64,000 nucleotides of DNA, taken from assembly GCA_029339505.1 (NCBI GenBank), contig JAQISU010000097.1, positions 1,023,001-1,087,000 of the forward strand, given 5' to 3'. A program made the translations under genes and the position numbers. Source of the stretch: Unio delphinus. Its lineage: Eukaryota; Mollusca; Bivalvia; Unionida; Unionidae. The notes below the pieces were generated by a model that was not told the origin of the DNA, made no database searches, and worked only from the letters and a program-made list of their open reading frames with translations. Shown here in pieces: positions 48,378 through 60,358 of the stretch; the stretch's first letter is position 1, and every line of letters begins with the position of its first letter.

Positions 48378-48380
<3 letters not shown>
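48112..48380 (+). mobile_element. SINE family 2, plus orientation
   Basis: Starts with a tRNA-like B box in GTGTTCGAACCCAGGC, then body phrases CTCAGCATTATTAGGTTAG, GAGACATCATGCTACATG and CACTATAAACTGC shared with 35985-36265. It ends at a (CT)n tract at 48384-48438. Confidence 0.68.

Positions 48381-48383
<3 letters not shown>

Positions 48384-48438
<55 letters not shown>
48384..48438. repeat. (CT)n microsatellite
   Basis: About 27 CT units adjoining the 3' end of the SINE family 2 copy. Confidence 0.97.
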
Positions 48439-48441
<3 letters not shown>

Positions 48442-49344
48442 TCACATATAGCATTGACAAATAGCAGCTGGGTACATTGTCTCTGCAGCTTCAGTTCTTG
48501 TTTGTAACATATAGAATAATCCTTGCTAGGAAATAAATACTAAAAACTAATTGATGGTTGTGCACTACATATACCGGAAACAGTGATGAAGGTCATACGA
48601 AAACGAGTCAATGTCAGCTTCATATAGTTTTAGGAATTAAGGTAGCAGAGCAGATGAGAGAAACTTTCCTATGCACGTGACTAATAAAATATCACACATA
48701 CTAAGAAGAGCAAGTGTCTTGCACATTCGAAGAGTTTATGAACACGTGTAAATTAAATCTTTAAAATCATAGATTTTTGCGAGGCTTATATAAAATGTTT
48801 TGCATTTTAGGAGCACGTGAAGTTTACACCATTATTTATAATTGTTTCTGCATTTTGCCGCAAACGAATAATACATTACAAATAAAAATGTTCTCCGCAA
48901 AAATGATTTCCTGTTAACTCGTTGACAATTGAAATATGTTAAAGCGTGGTCAAGTCTTTTTTATCTACCATACATTAGTGATTTAGTGTGACAATCCTGG
49001 GACTAATGGGCCAAAGATAAGTAAGGACAAAATGCCCGGGACCAAATAGTAAATTAAGCCACGGTTTGAAAGATGCCATCATAAGTTTGCCCCGAGGTGA
49101 GAGAATGCACCCGAAGAGAGAAATATCACATAACGTCATACATATTTCATCTGTCAGTGTGAGTGTATGTGTCGGTGAGTCATATGCGTAAAACAGTGTA
49201 ATTTTTGGAAAAATGTTTTAAAAAAATTGAATATCAAGACTTTTATCAAGCTTTTTTCATGTATGTGTTAATAAACAAAGAAAGCGCAGGGCATGTCCTT
49301 TCCTTTCAACGTACAAATACCAAACATTAAATATGACAATATTT

Positions 49345-49955
49345 ACAAGCGTTGTAAAACAATCACTTAGTACCTAGTGAGAACGTTGTAAAGCAAACAT
49401 TTAGTACCTTGTTGTAAAGCAGCAACTTAGTACAGTGAAACAACGTTGTAATGCAATTAATTAGTACATTGTATCATTTAAAAGCTTGGGACAACGTTGT
49501 ATAGCAGCCAATTAGTACCTTGAAATAACGTTGTAAAGCAATTAATGAACTACCTTGTATCATTTAAAACCTTGTGACAACGTTGTATAGCAGCCACTTA
49601 GTACCTTGTGCCAACGTTGTAAACCAGCCACCTTGAAACAATATTGTAAAGCAATAAATTAGTATCTTGTATCATTTAGAATCATGTAACAACGTTGTAA
49701 AGCAGCCACTTAGTACCTTGAAACACTGTTGTAAAGCAAATAATTAGTACATTGTATCAATTAGAATCTTGTGACAACGTTGTAAATCAGACACTTAGTA
49801 CAGTGAAACAACGTTGTAAAGCAAATAATTAGTACATTGTATCATTTAGAATCTTGTGACAACGTTGTAAATCAGACACTTAGTACAGTGAAACAACGTT
49901 GTAAAGCAATTGATTAGTACATTGTATCAATTAGAACCTCGTGACAAAGTTGTAA
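49345..49955. repeat. ~58-bp minisatellite built on ACAACGTTGT
   Basis: Units contain the 10-bp palindrome ACAACGTTGT, then AAAGCA and TTAGTACATTGTATCATTTA. About ten irregular copies. Confidence 0.88.
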
Positions 49956-50559
49956 ACCTTAATATTTCGTTAACGATCCACGCTACGTTTCTCAGCTAAA
50001 CAAAATAGACACACTCTTCACCCAACAATAAACAGTCATTGTTTCTAAATATCGGAAGGAAAGTATTGACTCCTAATCTAGACTGACTCCGTCGGTTCAA
50101 AAATGTTGGTTCTATATTTGCGAATTTATTTCTGCATTCTACACGAAATGCCGTATTACGAGATACGTTTTATAGGAGAAATATATGTAACATGCTGGCT
50201 CCATTTTTAACGGAGCTGTTCTTAGCTGGAGACTTTGGCAGGGACGTCATTTCAATTTTCTTGGGTTAGGGGTCAAAACATGACGGTTAAATTTTGTATA
50301 AAGGCTACAACAAGTTTACGGCACATGCAAATTGGGGAAAGGGACAAATGCACCCCTACCCCGATTTCCACAAATGGCGCCCCTGTACTTTTGACGAGTT
50401 AAAGTCGCATATACGAATCTACCAGTGCGTCAACACATTTTTCTTTGGCCAGAACTTCGATTAAATCACCTGTTGCTGTTGTTTAATAGGCCAAGTGAGT
50501 AAATCACCTGATCAGCGCACGACAATTTACCGGACGCATACGATCCTTGCGCCTGCGTC

Positions 50560-50800
50560 ACAGCGCTCTCGGCGCCATATTTTGTACCTGCGCCGCAACG
50601 TTTCTTAATGGCATTACATTAGGAATATTAGCCTGCTAAGTGCTACCTCACGAATCCAACCAAAATTAAAAGACAAAAATCTTTTTATATCTCAGTCCAT
50701 AAAAGGGCAATAACTCTTGCCCATTACCTCTCCTTGGCGTATAAATATACCGCTACGTGCTTCCGGCGACACATGATATAATTTCAAGGTGACCAGTCAC
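50560..50800 (+). promoter_or_regulatory. CpG-richer segment with a TATA-like box
   Basis: CpG dinucleotides are locally frequent (GCGCCTGCGTCACAGCGCTC). GTATAAATATACC follows at about 50738-50750. It could be a promoter for the unidentified coding-like region downstream, but no start site can be fixed. Confidence 0.25.
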
Positions 50801-51019
50801 AGCGGCAACGAGCACTGGTGTTACTATTTGTTTTTTTGTTTGTTTTGTTTTTTTAAGGGTATTTTCTCCGATTTTTTTCTCACAAAAACCGCGTGTAATT
50901 TAAATATTCAACGCAACAACGACTGTATGAAGTTGTACTACCCATAGTGCACTGGAAACCTTGTGTTATCGCATGATTTTCTGCTCTTACGGATGCCTAA
51001 TGAATCGATCCGCTAGTGT

Positions 51020-52400
51020 ATGGTTAAATCGTTCACCGATCACGTGATCGCGATTATCTCCGGTATGTGTCTGGCGTATTTGTTTTTATATCCCATTCTC
51101 GTTTCATCAATTCGGCTACTTCACGGTCAGGATCAGTGTGTAACAGATGTGGCCAAGGTAATGATCTATACATGTGCTCATTGGCTCCTGAGACCTCTTG
51201 CATATTTTGTGTGTGTTCACGGGGGTGGGGGTGGTTGTCAACGATTTCAGCTTCTATGTATCGACTCGCTATGTCGACGACCGTCAGCGCGTATTTGTGT
51301 GTGCCATCTTGTTGGTAGAAACAAATCTAAACCTGGTGAATTTCATTGGGTCTTCTGATGTCATGGAATCGTTCCGGTGCTGACGGTTACCAGCACATTG
51401 CAAGCAATATCGACACTGGCATAGCCATCGATGTGAACAACGTCGCGGGTTAAGGATATGTCCTGTAGAGTTTCGTCCCGCGTGTCTCCCCGGTCTATCT
51501 TGTAACGGTGGTACCTACGCAGCCGCTGTTTCTGAGGTGTCGTAAAAGTACTCTTTCCCGTATGAAATTTACACTGATTGAACAATATGGACATTTCCTT
51601 AATTTAGGCGGAGATTCGCTTGCCGTTAGATTCTATACCATGGTTACGTCTCGATCTAGCTCGTTATGTATAGACTCTTGAATGAATTAATCATGACGAT
51701 CATACACCAATAAGCAGTTAGGTCATGTTGGTAAATTAAGGATTGCCTGTGTGTCGAGTTTATTACAAAGATTTGTTTGGCGATGTTGTCCGTGAATTGT
51801 TCAGCAGAATGCACCAGTGGCTCGCGAACCTGGAATTTTGCTGGCCTATTAATATCGACGAGAAGACCATCGGGGTAATAATACACGAAGCCGTCGATGC
51901 GACAGGTAAATCTTGGTGTGAGCCATTTAGTTCTGCGATAAACGACATTACATAGATAAGCTTCTCAAAGAACTTGCTGTCGGACCATCAGAGGTTTGAC
52001 GTTATCACTGCATTTTTTTAAAGAAATGCCCGCCAAGTTCAGTCAAATCATGAATGCCACTCCTGCAGATGAACTAAATAATTTGGTGAACAACGCAGCC
52101 GGGGATAATGTATTGCCTGGCAACATAATATACAAACGCACCAGAAAGGAAATAAATGTCTAAATCGAGCCAGCGCTGATATCAGAACAATTAGATAACA
52201 TATTAGTGATTTGTCACACTCAGATCAAGAGAACCTCGAGAGAGATGGGCCATCGCACTAGTAGACCCAGATGAACCCGTACATGGTTGCGTGTATGAAA
52301 ATGGATTTGGTTTGGAGTATATTAGCACCGCCGCCGATGAGATTTGAGGCATAACACTGTTTTATGTTTTATCAAAACAATAACCTGCTTAGGTCTCACT
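51020..52400 (+). pseudogene. Unidentified degenerate coding-like region
   Basis: Several protein-like stretches on the plus strand in changing frames: VFTGVGVVVNDFSFYVSTRY (about 51210-51270), MHQWLANLEFCWPINIDEKT (51810-51870), FSQIMNATPADELNNLVNNA then AGDNVLPGNIIYKRTRKE (52037-52160), and PDEPVHGCVYENGFGLEYIS (52269-52330). Codon composition is richer in GC and CpG than the flanks. I do not recognise the proteins; a decayed gene of a large DNA virus or a decayed transposon are both possible. It lies in the long intron of the Cys-rich protein gene. Confidence 0.3.
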
Positions 52401-53230
52401 GGATAGCTTCGCATTTTGACACCTCCTTAATATTTAAGGTAGAAGGCATGGCCCTAATTATCACAATCCTAGCATCAATTTTCAGTTCACGCTGAAGCTA
52501 AATCTGTAAAACGGTTGACTTGTTGGTGACTGCCTGTCACAATTAGACTAGCATTGGACTTGGGCTTCAAATGAGCAGCCGACTTGGCTTACGTATTTGC
52601 ATGTGTCTTCTACAGAGGTAAATATCTAAAAAAAATCTAGATGGTTGAGGGGTGATGAAAAGTATGCTAATTTGTTACAGTGCTAGCGAACTTTATTCCT
52701 TCATAAGACATATACCCGTACTGATTCTTGTAGCTGTCTTGTCACAGGAGAATATTCAAAATAGGTCTTTCTTGTAAAAAAAATGAATGTAAAAAAGGGG
52801 TTGGTGGCTGTTGGCTCAGTATAAAGGTCACCAGTTGCATAAGGATTTAACTTTAATACCTCAGTCCGAATCTTACAAGCATCCGTTTAAAAAAAAAACA
52901 TTATTGTTTTATTTATTTTATCTTTAATGTAATATTGTTATTTTTCTGCAATAAGTCATCGTCGGATGAAAATTTACCAAAATTCTGTCAAATGAGACCT
53001 TGGGAATCTTGGCGTGACCCCCACCCCCACCTCCAATCCTTAATGATGTTCGTTGCGCAGTACAGCATTCACCCAAACAGTAAACTTGTGCGAAGGCATC
53101 AAAAAGTAGTTACTTATTTAGTTGGAGCGTGGAAGGGAATACAACAGAAGTTATTTAATTTTCTTCCTTAACTTAATGGTATTTATTGATTTTCATTATG
53201 CCAAACAATACTGTGTTATCTATTGCACTG

Positions 53231-53308
53231 GGTCTAAAATTAGGTAGGTAAATCTAAAATTAGATAGGTAAATCTAAAATTAGGTAGGTAAATCTAAAAT
53301 TAGGTAGG
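53231..53308. repeat. 20-bp minisatellite, 4 copies
   Basis: Units read CTAAAATTAGGTAGGTAAAT. Confidence 0.93.
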
Positions 53309-54189
53309 TATATAAGCGCTTTAGATACTGAGTAAACACGGATCAAATTAATTTTTGGAATTAAAAAATAAGCTCCTGGAATGTCACTGAAAAATCCTGG
53401 ACCTCCTCAAGTGGTACTAATTTGTTCTCATCCCCGTTGGACTTTACCATATCTTTTAAAAATTGTATATTTGGGCGATAATTTATAACGCCCATGTCTA
53501 CAAGGTCTTTTTCTGTATCCCTCATCATCATAATACCAGCGGGGTAGGGGTTGCGTATACAAAATATTTATCGAATCGGAGTGCGTTGGGTCTAATGACT
53601 TTAGTCGAGTGTTGAGTAAAAACGTTGATTTCATTATTTCGAAACGGGAGCACCGATAACCGTGAAGCTACCTTCCGTGTGATATAACCATCAAACATTA
53701 GAATTTCTATGTGTTTTCATTTGTTATTGTTCCGCTATGCTACTTTGTCGCACATGTCATCGGGATTCGTGAATTCTCCATGCTTTTGTAAGTGCTTTGT
53801 CGTGAACACCTACAACCCGCTGCAGAAGCTTCACTTAGGGTTACTAGAAACATCGACATACTCTATAAAAAAAACAACGAAATACACTTATCTTGTACCA
53901 TAATTGAAAATAAATGTATTATGACTTGTATACTCTGCTTGAATATTTAATTTTTAAAAAAAATAATGAATTCCGCGATTTTTATAGGAACTTTTAACAT
54001 TTTTCTATTTATTGTTCCGTTCGTTTAGTGAAGTCGGTCCAATTTGATTTCATAGATTTTACGTCGTTTTGTCTGTTATATCTTTATTTACTTACAAGTA
54101 CACAAGTATATGATATTTACACCTAAAATATGTAAATACACATTTTGCATTTTCGATTCTCTCAATCAGTATCTCACTCCTATATTTTA

Positions 54190-55150
54190 AGTTCTGACCG
54201 ATCCACGATGTATCATACCTGTCCAATCTTGTAATAAAAATTGCCACCGAGTGACGTCATTACATGAATTGTGCCCGGAAATGGGTAAAACTAAATAGGT
54301 ATCAAAATCGCTTAGGCTGTACACCAATATATACACCTTAAATATGTTAATAATTATGTTTTTCGATGTGTATTTCGGTTTTAGAGCGTATTTTGCTGTT
54401 TCAGCTGAAGATATGCAGCTTTGCATATGTTCATAACTTGTTGGTGCAGTGTGAGAGTACTGTCCGGAGTAACACCTAGTTTTCGTACTGACTGTGTGAA
54501 TATAATGTTGGTGTTGCTGATATGTATTTTTTGAGATAAAGGATGTGAATGAGAGAGCATTTGTATTGTGATCAGATCAGCCCCAGTTTTATCATCATTC
54601 ATCTACAGCTTGTTACATGTCATCCTTTATTTCACATCAGAAAGTCACCTCTCTACTCCTTGGATGGTAGCATCAACTTCGGTTATGTGGCTAGATTTGT
54701 ATATTTGGGTGTCAACAGCGTACAATTTGTAAGGCATTGGATGATAAGGTATGACACTTTAGAGGCTGAGTATATTTAATTAAGAGAACAGGTCCAAGAA
54801 CATAGATCAGCTGGGCTGAAGTGTATTCCATTTGCAGATTCAATTTGTGTCATGTTGACTAAGTAATTTTATATTATGAATGCCAAATATATGCTGGAGA
54901 CGGTGAAGTAATATAGCATGGTCTATTGTGTCAAATGCCGCAGACAAATCAAGGTGGGCGAAGACTGTAATCTTTCTGCTGTTCAAGGCAGAGAGAATGT
55001 CATTAACTACTTTCCGAAGAGTAGTTTCAGTACTGTGGCAAGGGCGATACGCAGACTGTACATTGCTAAAAAGACTTTAAATTTAGATGAGATACAAGTT
55101 GGGTTAGAACAACTTTTTCTAAGATTTTTTTTTTTTATATGAACAGAAGA
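54190..55150 (-). mobile_element. CR1/L2-like LINE relic, copy A
   Basis: Minus-strand fragments include the reverse-transcriptase palm motif LDLSAAFDTIDH (about 54905-54940), WMNDDKTGADLITIQM and VRKLGVTPDSTLTLHQQVMN (54430-54600), which are CR1/L2-like. Many stops and shifts. The endonuclease part present in copy B is absent. Confidence 0.7.
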
Positions 55151-55742
55151 TTATAAACTGGGCTATAGTTATTTAAATCGTTATGGGAGATAACTGGAAT
55201 TCTTTCTGTTCTACGCCGGCCAGCTTTGAATCACTTCTTTTTTTCCGCTTCCGTTTACATTGAAGTAATGATGAATGTAGTTCGTTTAGTCTTGAGCACA
55301 CCGTAGATGGAGAGCCAAGGAGTGGTCATATAAAGCAATTAATGAGGGTCCATCATGACCTAGACGGGATGACTGGCGATCACGTGATGGCGGTTTATTC
55401 AAGAACAAAGGACGTTGCTCAAGTGGAGCAAGACAGCTGAGAAAAATTCTAATTGTTCTTGTTTCCAAAACAAGGAGATGAAAAAACACATACGAACTGA
55501 ATAGCCAATGCATGATGAAACACAATAATGTAGACGAAGATAGACGACAAGCACCTATATCATGAAAAACAACACAAAAACAGGAACATCTGCTTCAAGC
55601 TGGTTAAACATAGCGGTCATCTTTTCTAAAGTTTCCAAAACAATAGCTAAAAAAAACGTCATGCTTTTGAAATACGATTCGTTGTTTTCTATCAATATCA
55701 TTAATAAATGCAATAACACACTTCCATCGTATTTAGAATTTG

Positions 55743-55743
<1 letters not shown>

Positions 55744-55791
<48 letters not shown>
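55744..55791. repeat. (GT)n microsatellite
   Basis: At the same place in duplicated copy B there is a (GA)n tract instead (61672-61741). Confidence 0.96.
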
Positions 55792-55792
<1 letters not shown>

Positions 55793-56114
55793 CAGCGTGC
55801 ATTGAAAATGGTGTCGATGACAAGAGCAGAAAGTGGTGGGGTGTGACCAGTGTTTTATTTTGCCGTTTTGTTGTGGTTGGGGACGGGGTCGCGGTTGTGT
55901 TTTTGGTACGTATATTTACGGTGACCATAAACAAAATACCGGGAGCGTTTTTTGGGAGGATCCATCCTTTTGTCAATAGGACAATAAAAAGTAATTTTTA
56001 GGTGGGGTCCACCCCCACCCATTGATGTCAAGGTGTCGTTCATAGAAATGTTCATATGCGAAAATCTTAATTGCAGTCAGTTGATTATCTTCGAGAAGAG
56101 TGGGAATTTAACGT

Positions 56115-56575
56115 TCAAAACATGTTTGGCTTTTTGGTCTCCGTTACTTCTGAAATGAAATATAATGTTAAATATAACCAAGGATTTATCGTTTATGGGG
56201 CTCTGATCTCTACTGGAAATGTAATGTGCAATATGTCAAAAAAAGATATATCACTTTAGGGGCCCTGATCTCGACTGTAAAATGTAATGTTAAAAATGTC
56301 CATTGAGTTATCATTCTATGATCTCTACTGTAAAATGTAATGTGCAGTATGTCGATAGATTTATCATTTTTAGGGCTCTGATCTCTACTGTGAAATAAAA
56401 TGTGAAATATGTCCATAGATTGATCATTTTTAGGGCTCTGATCTCTACTGTGAAATAAAATGTGAAATATGTCATAGATTTGTCATTTTATGGTCTCTGA
56501 TCTCTACTGTGAAATGTAATGTGCAGTATGTCAATAGACTTGTCATTTTAGGGGCTCTGATCTCGACTGTGTAAT
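56115..56575. repeat. ~62-bp minisatellite, about 7 copies
   Basis: Units contain GGGGCTCTGATCTCTACTGT, GAAATGTAATGTG and ATGTCAATAGATTTATCATT. A related array sits at 62290-62585. Confidence 0.88.
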
Positions 56576-56821
56576 TTAATATGGAAAAATGCAAACTGGT
56601 TGTTTTTAAATTTAATAGTAGTTATATAATGTAAATGCTATAGAAGCATTGGCCATACATGTATTGGCTTGTTTGTGTCCTAGAATATTGTATTCCTACT
56701 TAGAATAAGTGAAGTGGATTAGTGCTTATTACTTGTAGTTCAAAGTCACGTATTTGTCCATACATTGTCATTGAGTATTGTTAAGCAAACGATTTTGTTT
56801 ATCAGAATAATAATAATACTA

Positions 56822-56869
<48 letters not shown>
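56822..56869. repeat. (ATT)n microsatellite abutting a splice acceptor
   Basis: The tract runs to within 8 bp of the exon 2 acceptor TTTCATTAG and supplies its T-rich tract. Confidence 0.95.
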
Positions 56870-56876
56870 TCATTAG

Positions 56877-57014
56877 CGGCGGCCCTCGCTCAGCAACATG
56901 GCCAGCCCAGTCATCACCCTGACGGCTCCATCATGTGCTTAAGTGACCAGGATTGCTCCTGCATTGAAAGCTATGATAGCGTCTACTGTATATCGAATCG
57001 GTGTGAATGCATAC
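56877..57014 (+). CDS. Secreted Cys-rich protein gene, exon 2 (first six-Cys module)
   Basis: A phase 1-1 exon of 138 nt between TTTCATTAG and GTAAGT. It completes the signal peptide (AAALA, predicted cleavage before QQHG) and encodes a six-cysteine module: CLSDQDCSCIESYD then CISNRCEC, spacing C-x5-C-x-C-x8-C-x4-C-x-C. Exon 3 encodes a second, similar module. Two such modules with 12 cysteines and a short secreted chain resemble the small bivalve serine-protease inhibitors of the Cvsi type (family I84); that family call is tentative, and other extracellular Cys-rich peptides are possible. Confidence 0.75.
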
Positions 57015-57577
57015 GTAAGTCAGCGTTACACTTGTGGGAATTTCATGACGAATGATTGACAAGTAAAAAATTTAATTAGTATCGAATGAGACAAAAATAT
57101 GAATCTAGATGGTTTAATTTCCTTTCTAAAATACCCCCCCCCCAAAAAAAACCTCTGCTTGAGTCTTCACATTACGTCAACAAAACCTTTTAGCGAGATC
57201 CCACCCACATCATACATGCCAGTAAGAAAAATACAAAAACACATTCAAGTTGTAATGTTGTGTACTGCACCAGCCAAAAATATACAGTTTAAACAGAATT
57301 AGGTTCAAGCGGTCAGTGCATTCCATTATATAATAAGACGACTTTTTATCTTTTCCTCTTTCTGTTAGATCAATGAATTTGAAGGAAAACATTTTTTTTT
57401 TGTCAGACAGGTCTACATTACACGTGTATGCATTTAATGATGACCGATAGAGTAGAAGACATTAATGACTGATTAGAATAAGAATTTAAAATCTATGTAG
57501 CTGGTTAGATATATTTCTATACCAAGATCATGCGTCAACTCTTGAGAGGTCACGTTTCGTTCACAAACGGTTTCAGT

Positions 57578-57625
57578 GAACACACACACACATACACGCG
57601 CGCACGCACACGCGCGCGCGCGCGT
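57578..57625. repeat. (CA)n/(CG)n alternating tract
   Basis: About 45 bp of alternating pyrimidine-purine (ACACACACACATACACGCGC then a CG-rich half), a sequence type prone to Z-DNA. It lies in the intron between exons 2 and 3. Confidence 0.9.
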
Positions 57626-57840
57626 TCGCTTTCAATACGAACGCAAAAGAAAGCCACTATCTAGCTATTGTATTAACAGCAATCACATCAAACAATCGGA
57701 GCTCTTCATTTAATGGAGATACGTTTCGCAGACCCGATCCAGTCTGTCTGACAGCTTTGCATTAATGAAAATAAACAATGTGAAGAAAAAGATTTTGTCA
57801 GAAGTCTAAGTATTTCAAGACCATGTAATTTATATTGCAG

Positions 57841-57968
57841 CAGAATTAGGCAAGCGTCAAGCTACAGCCGTTCATTCGGTAGAGTGTGAGAAAGACAAAA
57901 TATGCACGTGCTCAGACGGATCCACAGGACATTGTTCTCATGAAGGGAACTGTCACTGCCGTAAGTAG
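57841..57968 (+). CDS. Secreted Cys-rich protein gene, exon 3 (second six-Cys module)
   Basis: The exon starts after TATATTGCAG in phase 1 and reads PELGKRQATAVHSVE, then CEKDKICTCSDGSTGHC and CSHEGNCHCRK, stopping at TAG 57966-57968. Cys spacing is C-x4-C-x-C-x6-C-x4-C-x-C. Joined to exons 1 and 2 it gives 99 residues and 12 cysteines after the signal peptide. A polyadenylation signal, AATAAA, lies at 57993-57998, 24 nt beyond the stop. The acceptor is a tandem GCAGCAG, so using the second AG would delete three bases and change Pro-Glu to Gln. TGCCGTAAGTAG also looks like a donor, so a further exon cannot be excluded. Confidence 0.75.
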
Positions 57969-57992
57969 CGTCGCTTAGGAACCAATTTTTAA

Positions 57993-57998
57993 AATAAA
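57993..57998 (+). promoter_or_regulatory. Polyadenylation signal
   Basis: AATAAA 24 nt after the exon 3 stop codon. Confidence 0.6.
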
Positions 57999-58094
57999 TC
58001 TAATAGAAAAATGAACAAACACGTATACCGAAAAAAGAAAGAAAGAGATAGATGGGATGGTATGGTCCGTATGGAGGCCGTTGAACGATTATTA

Positions 58095-58098
<4 letters not shown>

Positions 58099-58140
<42 letters not shown>
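58099..58140. repeat. (CA)n microsatellite
   Basis: About 20 CA units. Confidence 0.97.
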
Positions 58141-58142
<2 letters not shown>

Positions 58143-58807
58143 TGATTTATGGTGGGGATTAATAGTAGTAAATAAGCATTACATAAATCGGAATTAAGTT
58201 TACCCCTAAAGACTACATTTTAATACCAATAATGTATTGTCCGCCGTGAGAGAGGCTGATGACGAAGATAAACTGTGAATTGACCACTGTAATCAGTATT
58301 TGCAACTGTTATGTCAGGTTCTGTAACACATACAATCCGCTGCAAAAGGTTCACGTAGGGTTACTAGATATACCGACATGCACTACCAACAAAACCTCAC
58401 ACGCACCGAAATACACTTATCTTGTACCATAATGCTAATGAAAATAAATGTATTATGACTTGTACGTGCTTGAATAATTTTTTTTAAAAAGCATTACAAA
58501 TATTGAATTCATTGATTTTTATAGGAACTATTAACATTTTTCTATTTATTGCTCCATTCGTTTAGTGAAGTCGGTCGAATTTGATTTCATAGATTTTACA
58601 TCGTTTTGTCTGTTATATCTTTAATTACTTAAAAATACACAAGTATATGATATTTCCACCTAAAATATGTAAATACACATTTTGCATTTTCGATTCTCAC
58701 GATCAGTATCTCTCTCCTATATTTTAAGTTCTGACCGATCCGCGATTTATTATACCTGTCCAATCTTGTAATATAAAGTACAACCTAGTAACCGCTTCAC
58801 TTAGAGC

Positions 58808-58808
<1 letters not shown>

Positions 58809-58870
<62 letters not shown>

Positions 58871-60279
58871 TAATAATAGAATTTGAATAGCGCCTAATCT
58901 TTAGAAGCTCTAAGCGCTTTACAATATATACAATGATATGAGTACAGAAAAGAACCTACCATGAAATTAGAGAACATAAAATCCTGAAAATATTTAAGGT
59001 AGGAAACATTTTTAGGTTTTTTAGTTTGTTCTTGGAGTTGAAAAAGGTGAGTTTGAAAAGCATGCTTGAAAGGGATCACCGAGTCCTGGTGTCTAATATC
59101 AATGGGCAATTCATTCCACGTTGCTGGGCCTTGGTATGCAAAAGAACGTTGTCCATATGGCTTAGTTTTCATAGTGAGAATAATGAGTATACGATTGTCA
59201 GAAGAGGAGCGTAAGTATCTTGTTGGTGTATACACATGGGTGAGGTCAGGTAGGTATGTTGGACTGGGGTCCGTTAGTGAACCGTAGCATAGAGAACAAA
59301 TGTTATATTGGATTCTGGATCGAATGGATAGCCAGTTGTAGGGCATAGAGCAGCGGCGAGGTGTGCTCTCATCGTGGTACTCTAACGATGGTCCGATCAG
59401 ATATGTTTAGACGTTTCTGGAGTAGATATTGAGACAAACCAGACAGAATTTAGTTACAATAGTCCATTCTTAAAAGATGTGCAGCCTTTCATATGTTCAT
59501 GGCATGTTGGTGCAATGTGAGAGTATTGCCCAGAGTAGCACCTAGATTTCGTACTGACTGTTGGAATTTAATGTTGGTGGTGCTGTTATTTGAGGTAAAG
59601 GATGTGAATCAGAAAGTAATTATGTTGTGATTAGAATGGCCACAGCTTTATCATCGTTCATCTGCAGCTTGTTACATATCATCCATTATTTCACATAAAA
59701 AATACACCTCCCTACTCTTGGATGGTATCATCAACTTCAGAGTATAATTGGTCAGACACTGGATGATGATCTATGATACTTGAGATTTGCTGAGTATATA
59801 GAATGAAGCGAGCATGTCCAGGAACACCACAACATAGGTCAACTGGGCTGGATTGTATTCATTTTGCAGATAAAATTTGTGTCCTGTTGATTAAGTAGGA
59901 CTTGAATCACATTAAGGCTGTATTGTGAATGCCAAATACATACTGGAGACTATGAAGTAATATAGCATGGTGTATTGTGTAAAATGCTGCAGACAATCAA
60001 TTAGCGTGAGGACTGTAATCTTTCCACTATCCAAAGCAGCGAGAATGTCATTAACGTTTTTGAGAAGAGTAGTCTCAGTACTGTGTCAAGGGCGATATAC
60101 CGACATTGCTGTTTAAATTCAGTTGAGTTTGGTCAGAACAACTTTTTCTTTAAAAAAAATATATGAGCAAGAGATTTGAAACTGGGCAGGCAGTTCTTTA
60201 AATCGTTATGATCGACGATTGTTGGTTTCTTTTAGTAGAGGCTTTACAATGGAAGTTTTAAAAAAAATGATGTGAATTC

Positions 60280-60358
<79 letters not shown>

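Larger units (their letters stand above)
53808..57060 (+). repeat. Segmental duplication, copy A
   Basis: Colinear with 58319-63053. Shared anchors in order: CACTTATCTTGTACCATAAT, CATAGATTTTACGTCGTTTT, a LINE relic, TCACGTGATGGCGGTTTATT, a ~62-bp array near 56.1-56.6 kb, then exon 2 preceded by an ATT microsatellite. Confidence 0.85.

Noticed and set aside
56765..57055. Single-exon protein with a poly-Ile start
   Set aside because: The first part is the translated ATT microsatellite in the intron; the real exon begins after the AG at 56876.
58894..59346. Independent 150-residue host gene
   Set aside because: It matches the C-terminal pattern of CR1/L2 LINEs and lies directly before the LINE 3' tail.
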